From Legionellales bacterium UBA4722 (GTDB lineage Bacteria; Pseudomonadota; Gammaproteobacteria; DSM-16500), in NCBI GenBank assembly GCA_002404295.1, contig DHJK01000133.1, forward strand, positions 1 to 10,865: a stretch of 10,865 bases of DNA, in the 5' to 3' direction. Below, piece after piece: positions 1-7,543 of this stretch (within the stretch, counting starts at the first letter, position 1; each line of letters starts with the position of its first letter). The position numbers were made by a program, and so were the translations under genes. Below the pieces are notes generated by a model. That model saw nothing but the letters and a program-made list of their open reading frames with translations, was not told where the DNA came from and made no database searches.

Positions 1-31
1 GGGGAGAGGTGTCCTAAGCGATAATAGGGTT

Positions 32-1321
32 TTAACTCCTGTCTTTAATCGCCACAAAATTCCTCTCCGTAGGTCCCGTATACAACTGCCTAGGCCGACC
101 CAATCGATAAGGACTACTAATCATTTCATTCCAGTGCGCAACCCACCCAATCGTTCTAGCTAACGCAAAAATAACTGTGAACATATTCGTAGGGATACCA
201 ATCGCACTTAATGTAATACCTGAATAAAAATCAACATTAGGATACAGTTTTCTCTTAACAAAATAATCATCTTCCAATGCAATCCGCTCTAATTCCATCG
301 CAAGCTTAAAGAAAGGATCATTTTTCAAACCCACTGCTTCTAATACTTCATAACAGGTCTGACGCATGACTTTAGCACGTGGATCATAATTTTTATAAAC
401 ACGATGACCAAAACCCATCAAACGGAATGGATCATTAGGATCTTTCGCACGTTCAATAAATTTCCCAATCTGCGAGATATCACCAATCTCATGTAACATA
501 TTAAGTGCAGCCTCATTCGCTCCACCATGCGCAGGACCCCACAAAGCAGCAATACCCGCAGAGATACAGACAAAAGGATTAGCTCCGGTTGAACCCGCCA
601 AACGCACCGTAGAGGTTGAAGCATTTTGTTCATGATCTGCATGCAATATAAAAATTTTATCAAGTGCTTTCACTAAAACTGGGTTAGGCTTAATTTCTTC
701 ACAAGGCGTGCCAAACATCATATGTAGAAAATTTTCCGCATAAGACATATGATTTTGCGGCGGCATGAAAGGTTGCCCAATAGAATATTTATAGCACATA
801 GCTGCAATCGTTGGCATTTTAGCAATTAAACGCAATGCGGAGCTCGCGCGATGTTCTGGATTTTTAATATCCAAAGAATCATGATAAAAAGCAGATAGAG
901 CGCCCACCACGCCGACCATAATAGCCATCGGATGTGCATCACGGCGAAACCCATTAAAGAAGTTACGCATCTGTTCATGAACCATTGTATGACGATTAAT
1001 CACTTTGCAGAACTCAGCATAATGTGCCGAATCTGGCAGCTCACCATTCAATAACAAATAGCAAACTTCAAGAAAAGTCGATTTTGTTGCTAATTGATCG
1101 ATAGGGTAGCCACGATATAATAAAACACCTGCATCACCATCGATAAAAGTAATTTTAGATTCACAGGCTGCTGTTGAAAGAAACCCGGGATCATAGGTAA
1201 AGTACCCTGTTTTGCTACCCAAAGAACTGACATCAATAACCTCAGGCCCCAAGGTGCCAGAGAGAACATCAAACTCTGCTGTCACATCTCCAACGCTTAA
1301 GTGTGCTTTTTTATCTGCCAT
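32..1321 (-). CDS. gltA: Citrate synthase, type II (hexameric Gram-negative type)
   Basis: Condenses acetyl-CoA with oxaloacetate to give citrate and CoA, the entry step of the TCA cycle, in the cytoplasm. The 429-residue protein is full length for the family and opens with MADKKA, close to the E. coli start. The catalytic triad is visible: H265 in WGPAHGG, H306 in GFGHRVYKNYDPR and D364 in NVDFYSG; the oxaloacetate-site motif HADHEQNAST begins at H227. The N-terminal domain with the CESKITFIDGD motif is typical of the larger, NADH-sensitive type II enzymes, and C207 (TPCE) sits where E. coli has its NADH-site Cys206; actual NADH inhibition is inference. The ATG is preceded by a GGAGA ribosome binding site at 1328-1332 with 6-nt spacing. 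It is transcribed away from sdhC, as in E. coli. No clear terminator is seen in the 31 bases after the stop. Overall wording of the protein resembles Coxiella/Legionella homologues. Confidence 0.98.
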   Translation of the reverse strand: MADKKAHLSVGDVTAEFDVLSGTLGPEVIDVSSLGSKTGYFTYDPGFLSTAACESKITFIDGDAGVLLYRGYPIDQLATKSTFLEVCYLLLNGELPDSAHYAEFCKVINRHTMVHEQMRNFFNGFRRDAHPMAIMVGVVGALSAFYHDSLDIKNPEHRASSALRLIAKMPTIAAMCYKYSIGQPFMPPQNHMSYAENFLHMMFGTPCEEIKPNPVLVKALDKIFILHADHEQNASTSTVRLAGSTGANPFVCISAGIAALWGPAHGGANEAALNMLHEIGDISQIGKFIERAKDPNDPFRLMGFGHRVYKNYDPRAKVMRQTCYEVLEAVGLKNDPFFKLAMELERIALEDDYFVKRKLYPNVDFYSGITLSAIGIPTNMFTVIFALARTIGWVAHWNEMISSPYRLGRPRQLYTGPTERNFVAIKDRS

Positions 1322-1348
1322 GCGAAATCTCCATTCAACAAGCTTCCA

Positions 1349-1377
1349 ACTATAATGAAGTCATATTCCGGTTGCAA
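1349..1377 (-). promoter_or_regulatory. Putative sigma70 promoter for gltA
   Basis: On the minus strand a -35-like TTGCAA (1372-1377) is followed after exactly 17 bp by a -10-like TATAGT (1349-1354, 5 of 6 consensus bases). Transcription would start near 1342, leaving a leader of roughly 20 nt before the gltA ATG at 1321 that contains the GGAGA ribosome binding site. The match is seen in the sequence; promoter activity is inference. Its -35 box is only 3 bp from the -35 box of the opposite promoter for sdhC. Confidence 0.5.
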
Positions 1378-1380
1378 TGT

Positions 1381-1409
1381 TTGCTTTGCCTTCGTCGCCT
1401 CGATATAAT
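1381..1409 (+). promoter_or_regulatory. Putative sigma70 promoter for the sdhCDAB-sucABCD operon
   Basis: A perfect TATAAT -10 box (1404-1409) has a TTGCTT at 1381-1386 with a 17-bp spacer; the -35 match is weak (3 of 6). The start of transcription would fall near 1416, giving a leader of about 30 nt before the GTG start of sdhC at 1447. This is the only good promoter I see for the eight plus-strand genes. The gap between divergent start codons is just 125 nt, much shorter than the several-hundred-base gltA-sdhC region of E. coli. I could not recognise convincing ArcA, CRP or Fur sites by eye. Confidence 0.55.
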
Positions 1410-1446
1410 CACTATTTTTGAGACTGTTAAAGGGAACATTGTCGTC

Positions 1447-1821
1447 GTGATTAAACAAAGACCAAAAAACCTCAATTTATTGACTATTCGTTTACCTATA
1501 CCCGCAATCATATCCATTCTGCACCGCATTTCCGGCTTTATTTTATTTTTATTAATTCCGTTAATGCTGTGGGCGCTGGATCTTTCACTCTCTTCACCTG
1601 ATGATTTTGACAACTTGCATTTATTTTTGTCATCTCCTCTCATGAAGTTTTTGATCTGGGGTTTCTTATCAGCCTTTATTTATCATTTCTTTGCTGGTAT
1701 CCGTCACTTATTGATGGATGTGCATTTAGGGGATGAACTCAAAAGCGGCCGGTTTTCAGCAAAGTTAACTCTGGTTATTAGTGTGGTATTTATTATATTG
1801 GCAGGTATCTGGTTATGGTGA
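1447..1821 (+). CDS. sdhC: Succinate dehydrogenase cytochrome b556 subunit (membrane anchor SdhC)
   Basis: One of two inner-membrane anchor proteins of complex II; with SdhD it binds heme b and forms the ubiquinone site. Starting at GTG 1447 gives 124 residues (E. coli has 129) beginning (M)IKQRPKNLNLLTIR, the conserved N-terminus of the family. S23 and R27 in ISILHRISG match quinone-site Ser27/Arg31 of E. coli, and H80 in YHFFAGIRH matches heme ligand His84. Three membrane segments lie near residues 20-44, 64-90 and 105-124. The frame is open upstream to an ATG at 1303, but that start lies inside gltA and upstream of the TATAAT at 1404, and the added residues are not family-like. The GTG is served by AGGGA at 1431-1435, with a rather long spacing of 11 nt. 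Its end overlaps the sdhD start by 7 nt, suggesting translational coupling. Confidence 0.95.
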   Translation: MIKQRPKNLNLLTIRLPIPAIISILHRISGFILFLLIPLMLWALDLSLSSPDDFDNLHLFLSSPLMKFLIWGFLSAFIYHFFAGIRHLLMDVHLGDELKSGRFSAKLTLVISVVFIILAGIWLW

Positions 1822-2162
1822 AATCTGTTTTAGGCGTCAACCACCAAGGTTTGACGGATTGGCTAATACAACGTGTCAGTGCTGTAGTCATGGTTTTCTA
1901 TAGTATAGGGCTTCTAGCCTATCTAGTAATGAATTCCCCCATGGATTACACAAATTGGCATTTACTGTTTTCTCATGGATGGATGAAGCTTGCGACCATC
2001 CTGTTTTTCCTGTGTCTATTGTTTCATGCCTGGATTGGCATGTGGACGATCTTTACTGATTACATTAAGCCATTCTTATTACGCTTTGTATTACAAGTAC
2101 TTGTTTTTCTAAGCTTAGTTGGTTTCTTTTTTGCTTCACTATTGATTTTATGGGGTGTTTAA
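1815..2162 (+). CDS. sdhD: Succinate dehydrogenase hydrophobic membrane anchor subunit SdhD
   Basis: Second membrane anchor of complex II, partner of SdhC in heme b and ubiquinone binding at the inner membrane. At 115 residues it has the same length as E. coli SdhD, and key residues keep the same numbers: H71 in FHAWIGMW is the heme axial ligand, and D82-Y83 in TDYIK lie at the quinone site. Three membrane helices are evident near residues 18-40, 57-77 and 88-113, and the protein ends in WGV like the E. coli protein. The ATG overlaps the sdhC stop (ATGGTGA), with an AGG-type ribosome binding site at 1803-1805 inside sdhC. Only 3 nt separate its stop from the sdhA start. Sequence conservation in this subunit is generally low, so the assignment rests on the motif, topology and position, which all agree. 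Confidence 0.96.
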   Translation: MVKSVLGVNHQGLTDWLIQRVSAVVMVFYSIGLLAYLVMNSPMDYTNWHLLFSHGWMKLATILFFLCLLFHAWIGMWTIFTDYIKPFLLRFVLQVLVFLSLVGFFFASLLILWGV

Positions 2163-2165
2163 GTA

Positions 2166-3920
2166 ATGAATTTAGCGACACAACAATTTGATGCTGTCAT
2201 TATAGGTGGCGGCGGGGCAGGGTTGCGTGCTTCTTTAGAGCTAGCACAGTCGGGTTTAAATGTGGCTGTGATCTCGAAAGTATTTCCAACTCGTTCACAT
2301 ACCGTTTCAGCACAAGGCGGCATTAATGCTGCGCTCGGCAATACGGATGGTAGTGATGATTGGCGCTGGCATATGTACGATACCGTCATGGGGTCTGATT
2401 TTTTGGGCGATCAAGACGCTATTGAATACATGTGTAAAAATGCACCTCAAACAATTTATGAATTAGAGCACATGGGCTTGCCTTTTTCCCGCTTGGACGA
2501 TGGTAAAATTTACCAACGCGCCTTCGGCGGTCAAACTCGTGACTATGGTAAAGAGTTAGTTCATCGTACTTGTTGCGCTGCTGATCGTACTGGTCACGCA
2601 ATGTTACATACCCTCTACCAACAAAATATTGCAGCTAAAGCTAAATTCTTTAATGAATGGTTTGCTGTCGATTTAGTCAAAACCGAAGAAGGTATTTCAG
2701 GCGTTATTGCACTCAACATTGAAACGGGCGAAGTTGTTTTCTTACAAGCACGCGCAACTATTTTAGCAACAGGTGGTGCTGGTCGTATTTTCCAATCAAC
2801 AACGAATGCGCACATTAATACAGGCGATGGCTTTGGTATGGCATTACGTGCGGGTTTACCCTTGCAAGATATGGAATTTTGGCAATTTCATCCTACCGGC
2901 ATTGCAGGCGCTGGCGTTTTAATTACTGAAGGCAGTCGTGGTGAAGGCGGTTATCTCATTAATAAAGATGGTGAACGTTATATGGAACGTTACGCTCCCC
3001 ATTTAAAAGATTTGTCTTGCCGCGATGTGGTAGCGCGCTCCTCTATGATTGAAATCCGCGAAGGACGTGGTTGCGGACCTAAAGGGGATTATGTTTTATT
3101 GAAACTCGATCACCTAGGTGAAGAAGTTATTAATAAGCGCTTGCCCGGCATCCGCGAACTTTCCATTACCTTTGCAGGCGTGGATCCACTGAAAAATCCT
3201 ATTCCTGTCGTTCCTACTTGCCATTATCTCATGGGTGGTATTCCCACTAATATTCATGCGCAAGTCTTAACTGTGAAAAATGGACAAGACCATGTTGTTG
3301 AAGGTCTATACGCAGCAGGTGAGTGCGCTTGCGTATCCGTGCATGGCGCCAACAGATTAGGCGCCAATTCATTGTTAGATATCGTGGTTTTTGGTCGCGC
3401 AGCAGGATTACATGTACAACAAAGTGTGCGTGAGGGCTTAGGCTTTCGTACGCCATCACCTTCTGATATTGAAGCAGCACTGGCAGGCCTGGAACGCTGG
3501 AACCGTAACCAAAATGGTGAAAGCGTAGATACCATTCGTACAGAGTTGCAACTTGTCATGCAAAATGATTTTGGTGTATTCCGTACTGCCGAACATATGA
3601 GCGAAGGATTCAAAAAATTAGAAAAATTACAAGAGCGTTTAAAAACCGCTTCAATCAAAGATAAAAGCCAATGTTTCAATACAAGCCGTATTGAAGCACT
3701 GGAATTAGATAACTTAATGGCAACTGCATTAGCAACAGCCTATCTTGCGAATGAACGCACAGAAAGCCGCGGCGCGCATGCGCGATATGATTTTCCAGAA
3801 CGTGATGATGCTCATTGGTTAAAGCATTCCATGTACTTTGGCGATGGCAAAATTGATTTTCGTCCCGTTAACATGAAACCACATGAAGTTAAACCAATTG
3901 AACTTCGGGCAAGAGAATAG
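2166..3920 (+). CDS. sdhA: Succinate dehydrogenase flavoprotein subunit SdhA
   Basis: Catalytic subunit of complex II: oxidises succinate to fumarate at a covalently bound FAD on the cytoplasmic face and passes electrons to SdhB. It has 584 residues (E. coli 588). The dinucleotide-binding GGGGAGLRA is at residues 14-22, and H45 in RSHTVSAQGG is the FAD-attachment histidine. Active-site residues follow in order: H242 in QFHPTG, R286 in CRDVVARS, H353 in TCHYLMGG and R397 in GANRLGANS. The FAD domain (about 8-395, with the capping domain inserted) is followed by the C-terminal helical domain. GGGGTG at 2152-2157, inside sdhD, gives an 8-nt spacing to the ATG. Flavinylation usually needs an SdhE-type assembly factor, which is not encoded in this window. 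No frameshift or odd residue noted. Confidence 0.99.
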   Translation: MNLATQQFDAVIIGGGGAGLRASLELAQSGLNVAVISKVFPTRSHTVSAQGGINAALGNTDGSDDWRWHMYDTVMGSDFLGDQDAIEYMCKNAPQTIYELEHMGLPFSRLDDGKIYQRAFGGQTRDYGKELVHRTCCAADRTGHAMLHTLYQQNIAAKAKFFNEWFAVDLVKTEEGISGVIALNIETGEVVFLQARATILATGGAGRIFQSTTNAHINTGDGFGMALRAGLPLQDMEFWQFHPTGIAGAGVLITEGSRGEGGYLINKDGERYMERYAPHLKDLSCRDVVARSSMIEIREGRGCGPKGDYVLLKLDHLGEEVINKRLPGIRELSITFAGVDPLKNPIPVVPTCHYLMGGIPTNIHAQVLTVKNGQDHVVEGLYAAGECACVSVHGANRLGANSLLDIVVFGRAAGLHVQQSVREGLGFRTPSPSDIEAALAGLERWNRNQNGESVDTIRTELQLVMQNDFGVFRTAEHMSEGFKKLEKLQERLKTASIKDKSQCFNTSRIEALELDNLMATALATAYLANERTESRGAHARYDFPERDDAHWLKHSMYFGDGKIDFRPVNMKPHEVKPIELRARE

Positions 3921-3931
3921 GGGTACATACT

Positions 3932-4636
3932 GTGATGCATTTTTCAATTTATCGTTACAATCCAGAAACGGATAAAAAACCTTATATGCAAGAATACGAC
4001 TTGGATACTGAGGCTAATAATTGTCATATGGTTTTGGATGCGCTGCTCGCCATCAAAAATACATTGGATGACACCTTAACGTTGCGCCGCTCGTGTCGCG
4101 AAGGCGTGTGTGGTTCTGATGGTATGAATATCAATGGCAAAAACGGATTAGCGTGTACTACACATTTATCAACGTTATCAGGGCCTATCGTCATTCGACC
4201 TTTGCCTGGCTTGCCTGTTGTTCGTGATTTAGTCGTCGATATGTCACAGTTTTATAAACAATATGAAAAAGTAAAACCCTATCTACAAAATTCAGACCCT
4301 TTGCCTGCTAAAGAACGTTTACAGTCCCCAGAAGAACGCGCCAAATTAGATGGATTATATGAATGCATTCTATGCGCATGCTGCACCTCTTCTTGCCCTT
4401 CTTTTTGGTGGAACCCAGAAAAATTTGTGGGACCCGCTGGTTTATTGCAAGCCTATCGCTTTGTCGCAGATTCACGTGATACTGCAACCACTGAACGCTT
4501 GGCTGACTTAACCGATCCATTCAGTTTATTCCGTTGCCGCGGCATCATGAATTGCGTCGATGTGTGTCCTAAAGGATTAAACCCTACCAAAGCTATTAAC
4601 CAACTTAAAGAACTCATGTTAGAAGAGGCTGTGTAA
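3932..4636 (+). CDS. sdhB: Succinate dehydrogenase iron-sulfur subunit SdhB
   Basis: Electron-transfer subunit of complex II, carrying [2Fe-2S], [4Fe-4S] and [3Fe-4S] clusters from SdhA to quinone. Numbered from GTG 3932 (234 residues; E. coli 238), the [2Fe-2S] ligands are C55, C60, D63 and C75 in the SCREGVCGSDG and GLAC motifs; aspartate in place of the usual third cysteine is also found in E. coli. C145, C148, C151 and C212 fit the [4Fe-4S] cluster; C155, C202 and C208 fit the [3Fe-4S] cluster. The start is ambiguous: GTG at 3932 lies 8 nt after AGGGG (3919-3923), while the next codon is an ATG at 3935 with 11-nt spacing. I keep the GTG for better spacing; the difference is a single residue. 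The stop codon TAA directly touches the sucA ATG. Confidence 0.97.
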   Translation: MMHFSIYRYNPETDKKPYMQEYDLDTEANNCHMVLDALLAIKNTLDDTLTLRRSCREGVCGSDGMNINGKNGLACTTHLSTLSGPIVIRPLPGLPVVRDLVVDMSQFYKQYEKVKPYLQNSDPLPAKERLQSPEERAKLDGLYECILCACCTSSCPSFWWNPEKFVGPAGLLQAYRFVADSRDTATTERLADLTDPFSLFRCRGIMNCVDVCPKGLNPTKAINQLKELMLEEAV

Positions 4637-7453
4637 ATGATCAAACAGCAAAAATCCATGCAAGAATTATGGGATGACTCCTATCTTTCTGGCGACAACG
4701 ATGCTTATTTAGAAGAATTATACGAAACCTATCTTAAAACACCTGAAGGTGTTACACCCGAATGGCAAGCGTATTTCAAGAAGCTTGGACAATCAGGCGA
4801 TGTATCTCACTCTGAGATCCGCGATTATTTTGCAAAACTGTCTAAGCAGCCGCGCACAACCCAAACAGAGCAGGGCGTTGATCTATTTCGCCAAAAACAA
4901 CAAGAAAAAGTGATTGAGCTTATTTCCGCATATCGCAGCCTAGGTCATTTACAAGCAAACATTGATCCACTTGAATTGTATCGTGGTATTGATAACGCCA
5001 CTTTAAAATTAGCCTATTATGGTTTTACAGATGCTGATTTAAATACCGTATTTGATGTGGGCACGCTTGATGTCTTTCAAAAACAGTCTGCGACTTTAAA
5101 AGAAATTTATGACACCTTACGTAAAATCTATTGTGGCCATATTGGCATCGAGTACATGCACATTTTGCAGCTCGAAGAAGTCGAGTGGATACGAAAACGT
5201 ATGGAAAATGGCTGGAATCATTTCACGTTAACCAAAGAACAAAAACTACGTATTTTAGATCGCTTAATCGTTGCAGATGGATTAGAAAAATATTTAGGTT
5301 TTAAATATGTAGGACAAAAGCGTTTTTCACTTGAAGGCGGAGATAGTTTAATGCCTATGTTAGATGCCATCATTAATCGTGGCACTGAAACAGGTATTAA
5401 AGAAATTGTGATTGGCATGGCGCATCGTGGACGCATGAATGTGCTAGTGAATGTCTTGGGCAAAGAACCAGAAAAAATTTATGCGGGCTTTGAAGGTAAA
5501 GGTATTGATGAATCCAGTTCCGGAGATGTTAAATATCATTTGGGTTTTTCGGCAAATGTGAAAACGCCTGCAGGACAAGTGCATCTGGCTTTAGCGTTTA
5601 ATCCTTCACATTTGGAAATTATTGCACCTGTGGTACAAGGCTCGGTACGTTCCAGACAACGTCGGCGTAAAGATATCGACCGCAAATTTGTTATGCCAAT
5701 CCAGATCCATGGAGATGCCGCATTTGCAGGTCAGGGTGTTGTCATGGAAACATTTGCCATGTCTCAAGCACGTTGGTTTTGGGTGGGTGGATCAATCCAT
5801 ATCGTCATTAACAATCAAGTGGGCTTTACGATCAGCGATCCACGCGATTCGCGTTCTGGTTTATATTGCACTGACATTGCAAAAATGGTGCAAGCGCCCA
5901 TTATACACGTCAATGGCAATGATCCAGAAGCCGTCTTCTTTGCTGCACAATTAGCAGCTGATTATCGTATTCAATTTAAAAAAGATATCGTCATTGATTT
6001 AGTTTGTTATAGACGACATGGTCATAACGAAGCAGATGAACCTTCTGCTACACAACCGATTATGTATAAAATTATTAAAGCAATGCCAGCGCCTTGTACT
6101 CTCTATGCTGCTAAACTCGTTTCAGAAGGTATGATTGATAGCAAAACAGAACAACAGCTCGCAGATGCTTATAGAAAAAAAATGGATGAAGGTAAAAGTG
6201 TAGTCGATGTCATTCCCAATGGCGGTGATTATGAGTTCGCTAACTCATGGGAACCTTTTGTTGGTAAAGAATGGACTGCAGCGGCAAAAACCGCCGTTCC
6301 TTTGGAAAAAATCAAAGAATTAGCAACGCAATTAGAGAAATTACCACAAGGTTTTGTCGTCCAACCTCAAGTTAAAAAAATGCTTGAAGCACGTCAAAAA
6401 ATGACGTTAGGCGAATTGCCACTTAATTGGGGTTATGCAGAAACATTAGCCTATGCGACTTTGCTCGATGAAGGTTATCCCATACGTCTTTGTGGACAAG
6501 ATGCAGCACGCGGTACGTTTGCGCATCGCCATGCTGTATTACATGACCAAAATACAGATGAAATTTATATCCCATTAAGCCATATCAAACCAGATCAAGT
6601 TCAAATAAATATTGTCGATTCACTTTTATCAGAAGAAGCTGTATTAGCCTTTGAATATGGCTATGCGTCAGCAGAACCTAATAATCTCGTGATCTGGGAA
6701 GCGCAATTCGGTGATTTTGCAAACGGTGCGCAAGTGGTCTTTGATCAATTTATTAGTTCCGCTGAACAGAAATGGGGAAGATTGTGTGGGCTAGTGATGC
6801 TATTACCCCATGGTTATGAAGGCCAAGGCCCAGAACATTCATCCGCTCGTTTAGAACGTTATTTACAGTTATGCGCGCAGAATAATATGCAAGTGTGTGT
6901 TCCTTCTACACCTTCGCAAATATTTCATTTATTACGTCGCCAACTTATTAGAACTTATAGAAAACCATTAATTGTCATGACGCCTAAAAGCTTATTGCGC
7001 GCTGAACTCGCTGTATCTAGTTTGGACGATTTAAGCAAAGGGGAATTTGAATTAGTGATTCCCGAAATAGATGAATTAAATTCGAAAAAAGTGGATCGAG
7101 TGATTCTCTGTTGCGGTAAAGTGTATTATGACTTGCTCAAAAAACGACGTGAGCTTAAACTTGATACAGCTGCCATCATTCGAATTGAACAGCTTTACCC
7201 CTTCCCAGAAGAAAGACTGAAAGAAGTGTTAAAGCCCTTCCTGCACGTTAAAAATATTATTTGGTGCCAGGAAGAGCCCATGAACCAAGGTGCATGGTAT
7301 AGTACGCAGCATAATCTTCGAGCCTGCATGGATGAGAGCAAACAAACATTAAGTTATGCGGGTAGAGCTGCTTCCGCATCACCCGCAGTGGGTTATGCGT
7401 CTGTGCATCTCAAACAACAAGAGGCATTGGTTAATCAAGCATTAACGGGTTAA
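4637..7453 (+). CDS. sucA: 2-oxoglutarate dehydrogenase E1 component (thiamine diphosphate dependent)
   Basis: Decarboxylates 2-oxoglutarate on thiamine diphosphate and transfers the succinyl group to the lipoyl arm of SucB, as part of the cytoplasmic 2-oxoglutarate dehydrogenase complex. At 938 residues it has the usual length (E. coli 933). The N-terminal segment around WDDSYLSGDNDAYLEELY is the conserved E2-interacting region. H263 in GMAHRGRMNVLVNVLGK and H325 in FNPSHLE are active-site histidines. The cofactor motif runs from G359-D360 (GDAAFAGQG) to N392-N393 (INNQVGF). The second, transketolase-like domain begins near residue 592 (WGYAETLAYATLLDEG) and includes RGTFAHRHAV and EEAVLAFEYGYA. 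The ATG follows the sdhB stop with no gap; AAGAGG at 4623-4628, within the sdhB coding sequence, gives 8-nt spacing, so the two are probably translated in a coupled way. An A8 run lies at 6175-6182. Confidence 0.99.
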   Translation: MIKQQKSMQELWDDSYLSGDNDAYLEELYETYLKTPEGVTPEWQAYFKKLGQSGDVSHSEIRDYFAKLSKQPRTTQTEQGVDLFRQKQQEKVIELISAYRSLGHLQANIDPLELYRGIDNATLKLAYYGFTDADLNTVFDVGTLDVFQKQSATLKEIYDTLRKIYCGHIGIEYMHILQLEEVEWIRKRMENGWNHFTLTKEQKLRILDRLIVADGLEKYLGFKYVGQKRFSLEGGDSLMPMLDAIINRGTETGIKEIVIGMAHRGRMNVLVNVLGKEPEKIYAGFEGKGIDESSSGDVKYHLGFSANVKTPAGQVHLALAFNPSHLEIIAPVVQGSVRSRQRRRKDIDRKFVMPIQIHGDAAFAGQGVVMETFAMSQARWFWVGGSIHIVINNQVGFTISDPRDSRSGLYCTDIAKMVQAPIIHVNGNDPEAVFFAAQLAADYRIQFKKDIVIDLVCYRRHGHNEADEPSATQPIMYKIIKAMPAPCTLYAAKLVSEGMIDSKTEQQLADAYRKKMDEGKSVVDVIPNGGDYEFANSWEPFVGKEWTAAAKTAVPLEKIKELATQLEKLPQGFVVQPQVKKMLEARQKMTLGELPLNWGYAETLAYATLLDEGYPIRLCGQDAARGTFAHRHAVLHDQNTDEIYIPLSHIKPDQVQINIVDSLLSEEAVLAFEYGYASAEPNNLVIWEAQFGDFANGAQVVFDQFISSAEQKWGRLCGLVMLLPHGYEGQGPEHSSARLERYLQLCAQNNMQVCVPSTPSQIFHLLRRQLIRTYRKPLIVMTPKSLLRAELAVSSLDDLSKGEFELVIPEIDELNSKKVDRVILCCGKVYYDLLKKRRELKLDTAAIIRIEQLYPFPEERLKEVLKPFLHVKNIIWCQEEPMNQGAWYSTQHNLRACMDESKQTLSYAGRAASASPAVGYASVHLKQQEALVNQALTG

Positions 7454-7473
7454 ATAGTTGCAACTGCTTTCAT

Positions 7474-7501
7474 GCTCGTCATTGCGAGCGAGGGAAGCGA
7501 G
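7474..7501. repeat. GCGAG-rich hairpin, possible dispersed-repeat remnant
   Basis: The sucA-sucB gap contains GCTCG (7474-7478), a TCATTG loop and CGAGC (7485-7489), a perfect 5-bp stem. GCGAG then recurs at 7488-7492 and 7497-7501. The phrase CGTCATTGCGAGCGA resembles a short intergenic repeat of the general form CGTCATTGCGAGCGAAGCG that I recall from many intracellular and other bacteria, but I cannot search for other copies. It interrupts an otherwise tightly packed operon. Confidence 0.4.
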
Positions 7502-7543
7502 TAAAGAGTTAATAAATAATTTAAAAAAGAAGGAAAATGTCTA

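Noticed and set aside
1351..1356. A second plus-strand TATAAT upstream of sdhC
   Set aside because: At 17-bp spacing the upstream hexamer is TCTCCA, which is not a -35 box, and it overlaps the better-supported gltA -10 on the other strand.
1425..1438. TGTT-N6-AACA inverted repeat around the sdhC ribosome binding site, a possible operator
   Set aside because: The arms are only 4 bp and do not extend; this is expected by chance in AT-rich sequence.
3344..3366. TGGCGCC-N9-GGCGCCA perfect hairpin inside sdhA
   Set aside because: It is explained by the conserved protein motif GANRLGAN, whose repeated Gly-Ala-Asn is encoded by the same codons; no need for an RNA role.
3254..3679. 141-codon antisense open frame within sdhA
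   Set aside because: Shadow of the sdhA reading frame; low-complexity composition, no recognisable family, no ribosome binding site.
4085..4160. Aspartate in place of a cysteine in the SdhB [2Fe-2S] motif (D63)
   Set aside because: The same substitution is present in E. coli SdhB, so it is normal for this branch and not a defect.
5622..5954. 110-codon plus-strand frame overlapping sucA
   Set aside because: Out-of-frame shadow of the conserved thiamine-diphosphate region of sucA, with no independent support.
7458..7515. Possible internal promoter before sucB (TTGCAA at 7458 or TTGCGA at 7482 with AT-rich sequence downstream)
   Set aside because: No -10-like hexamer lies at 16-18 bp from either box; the TAATAA at 7510 is 22 bp away.
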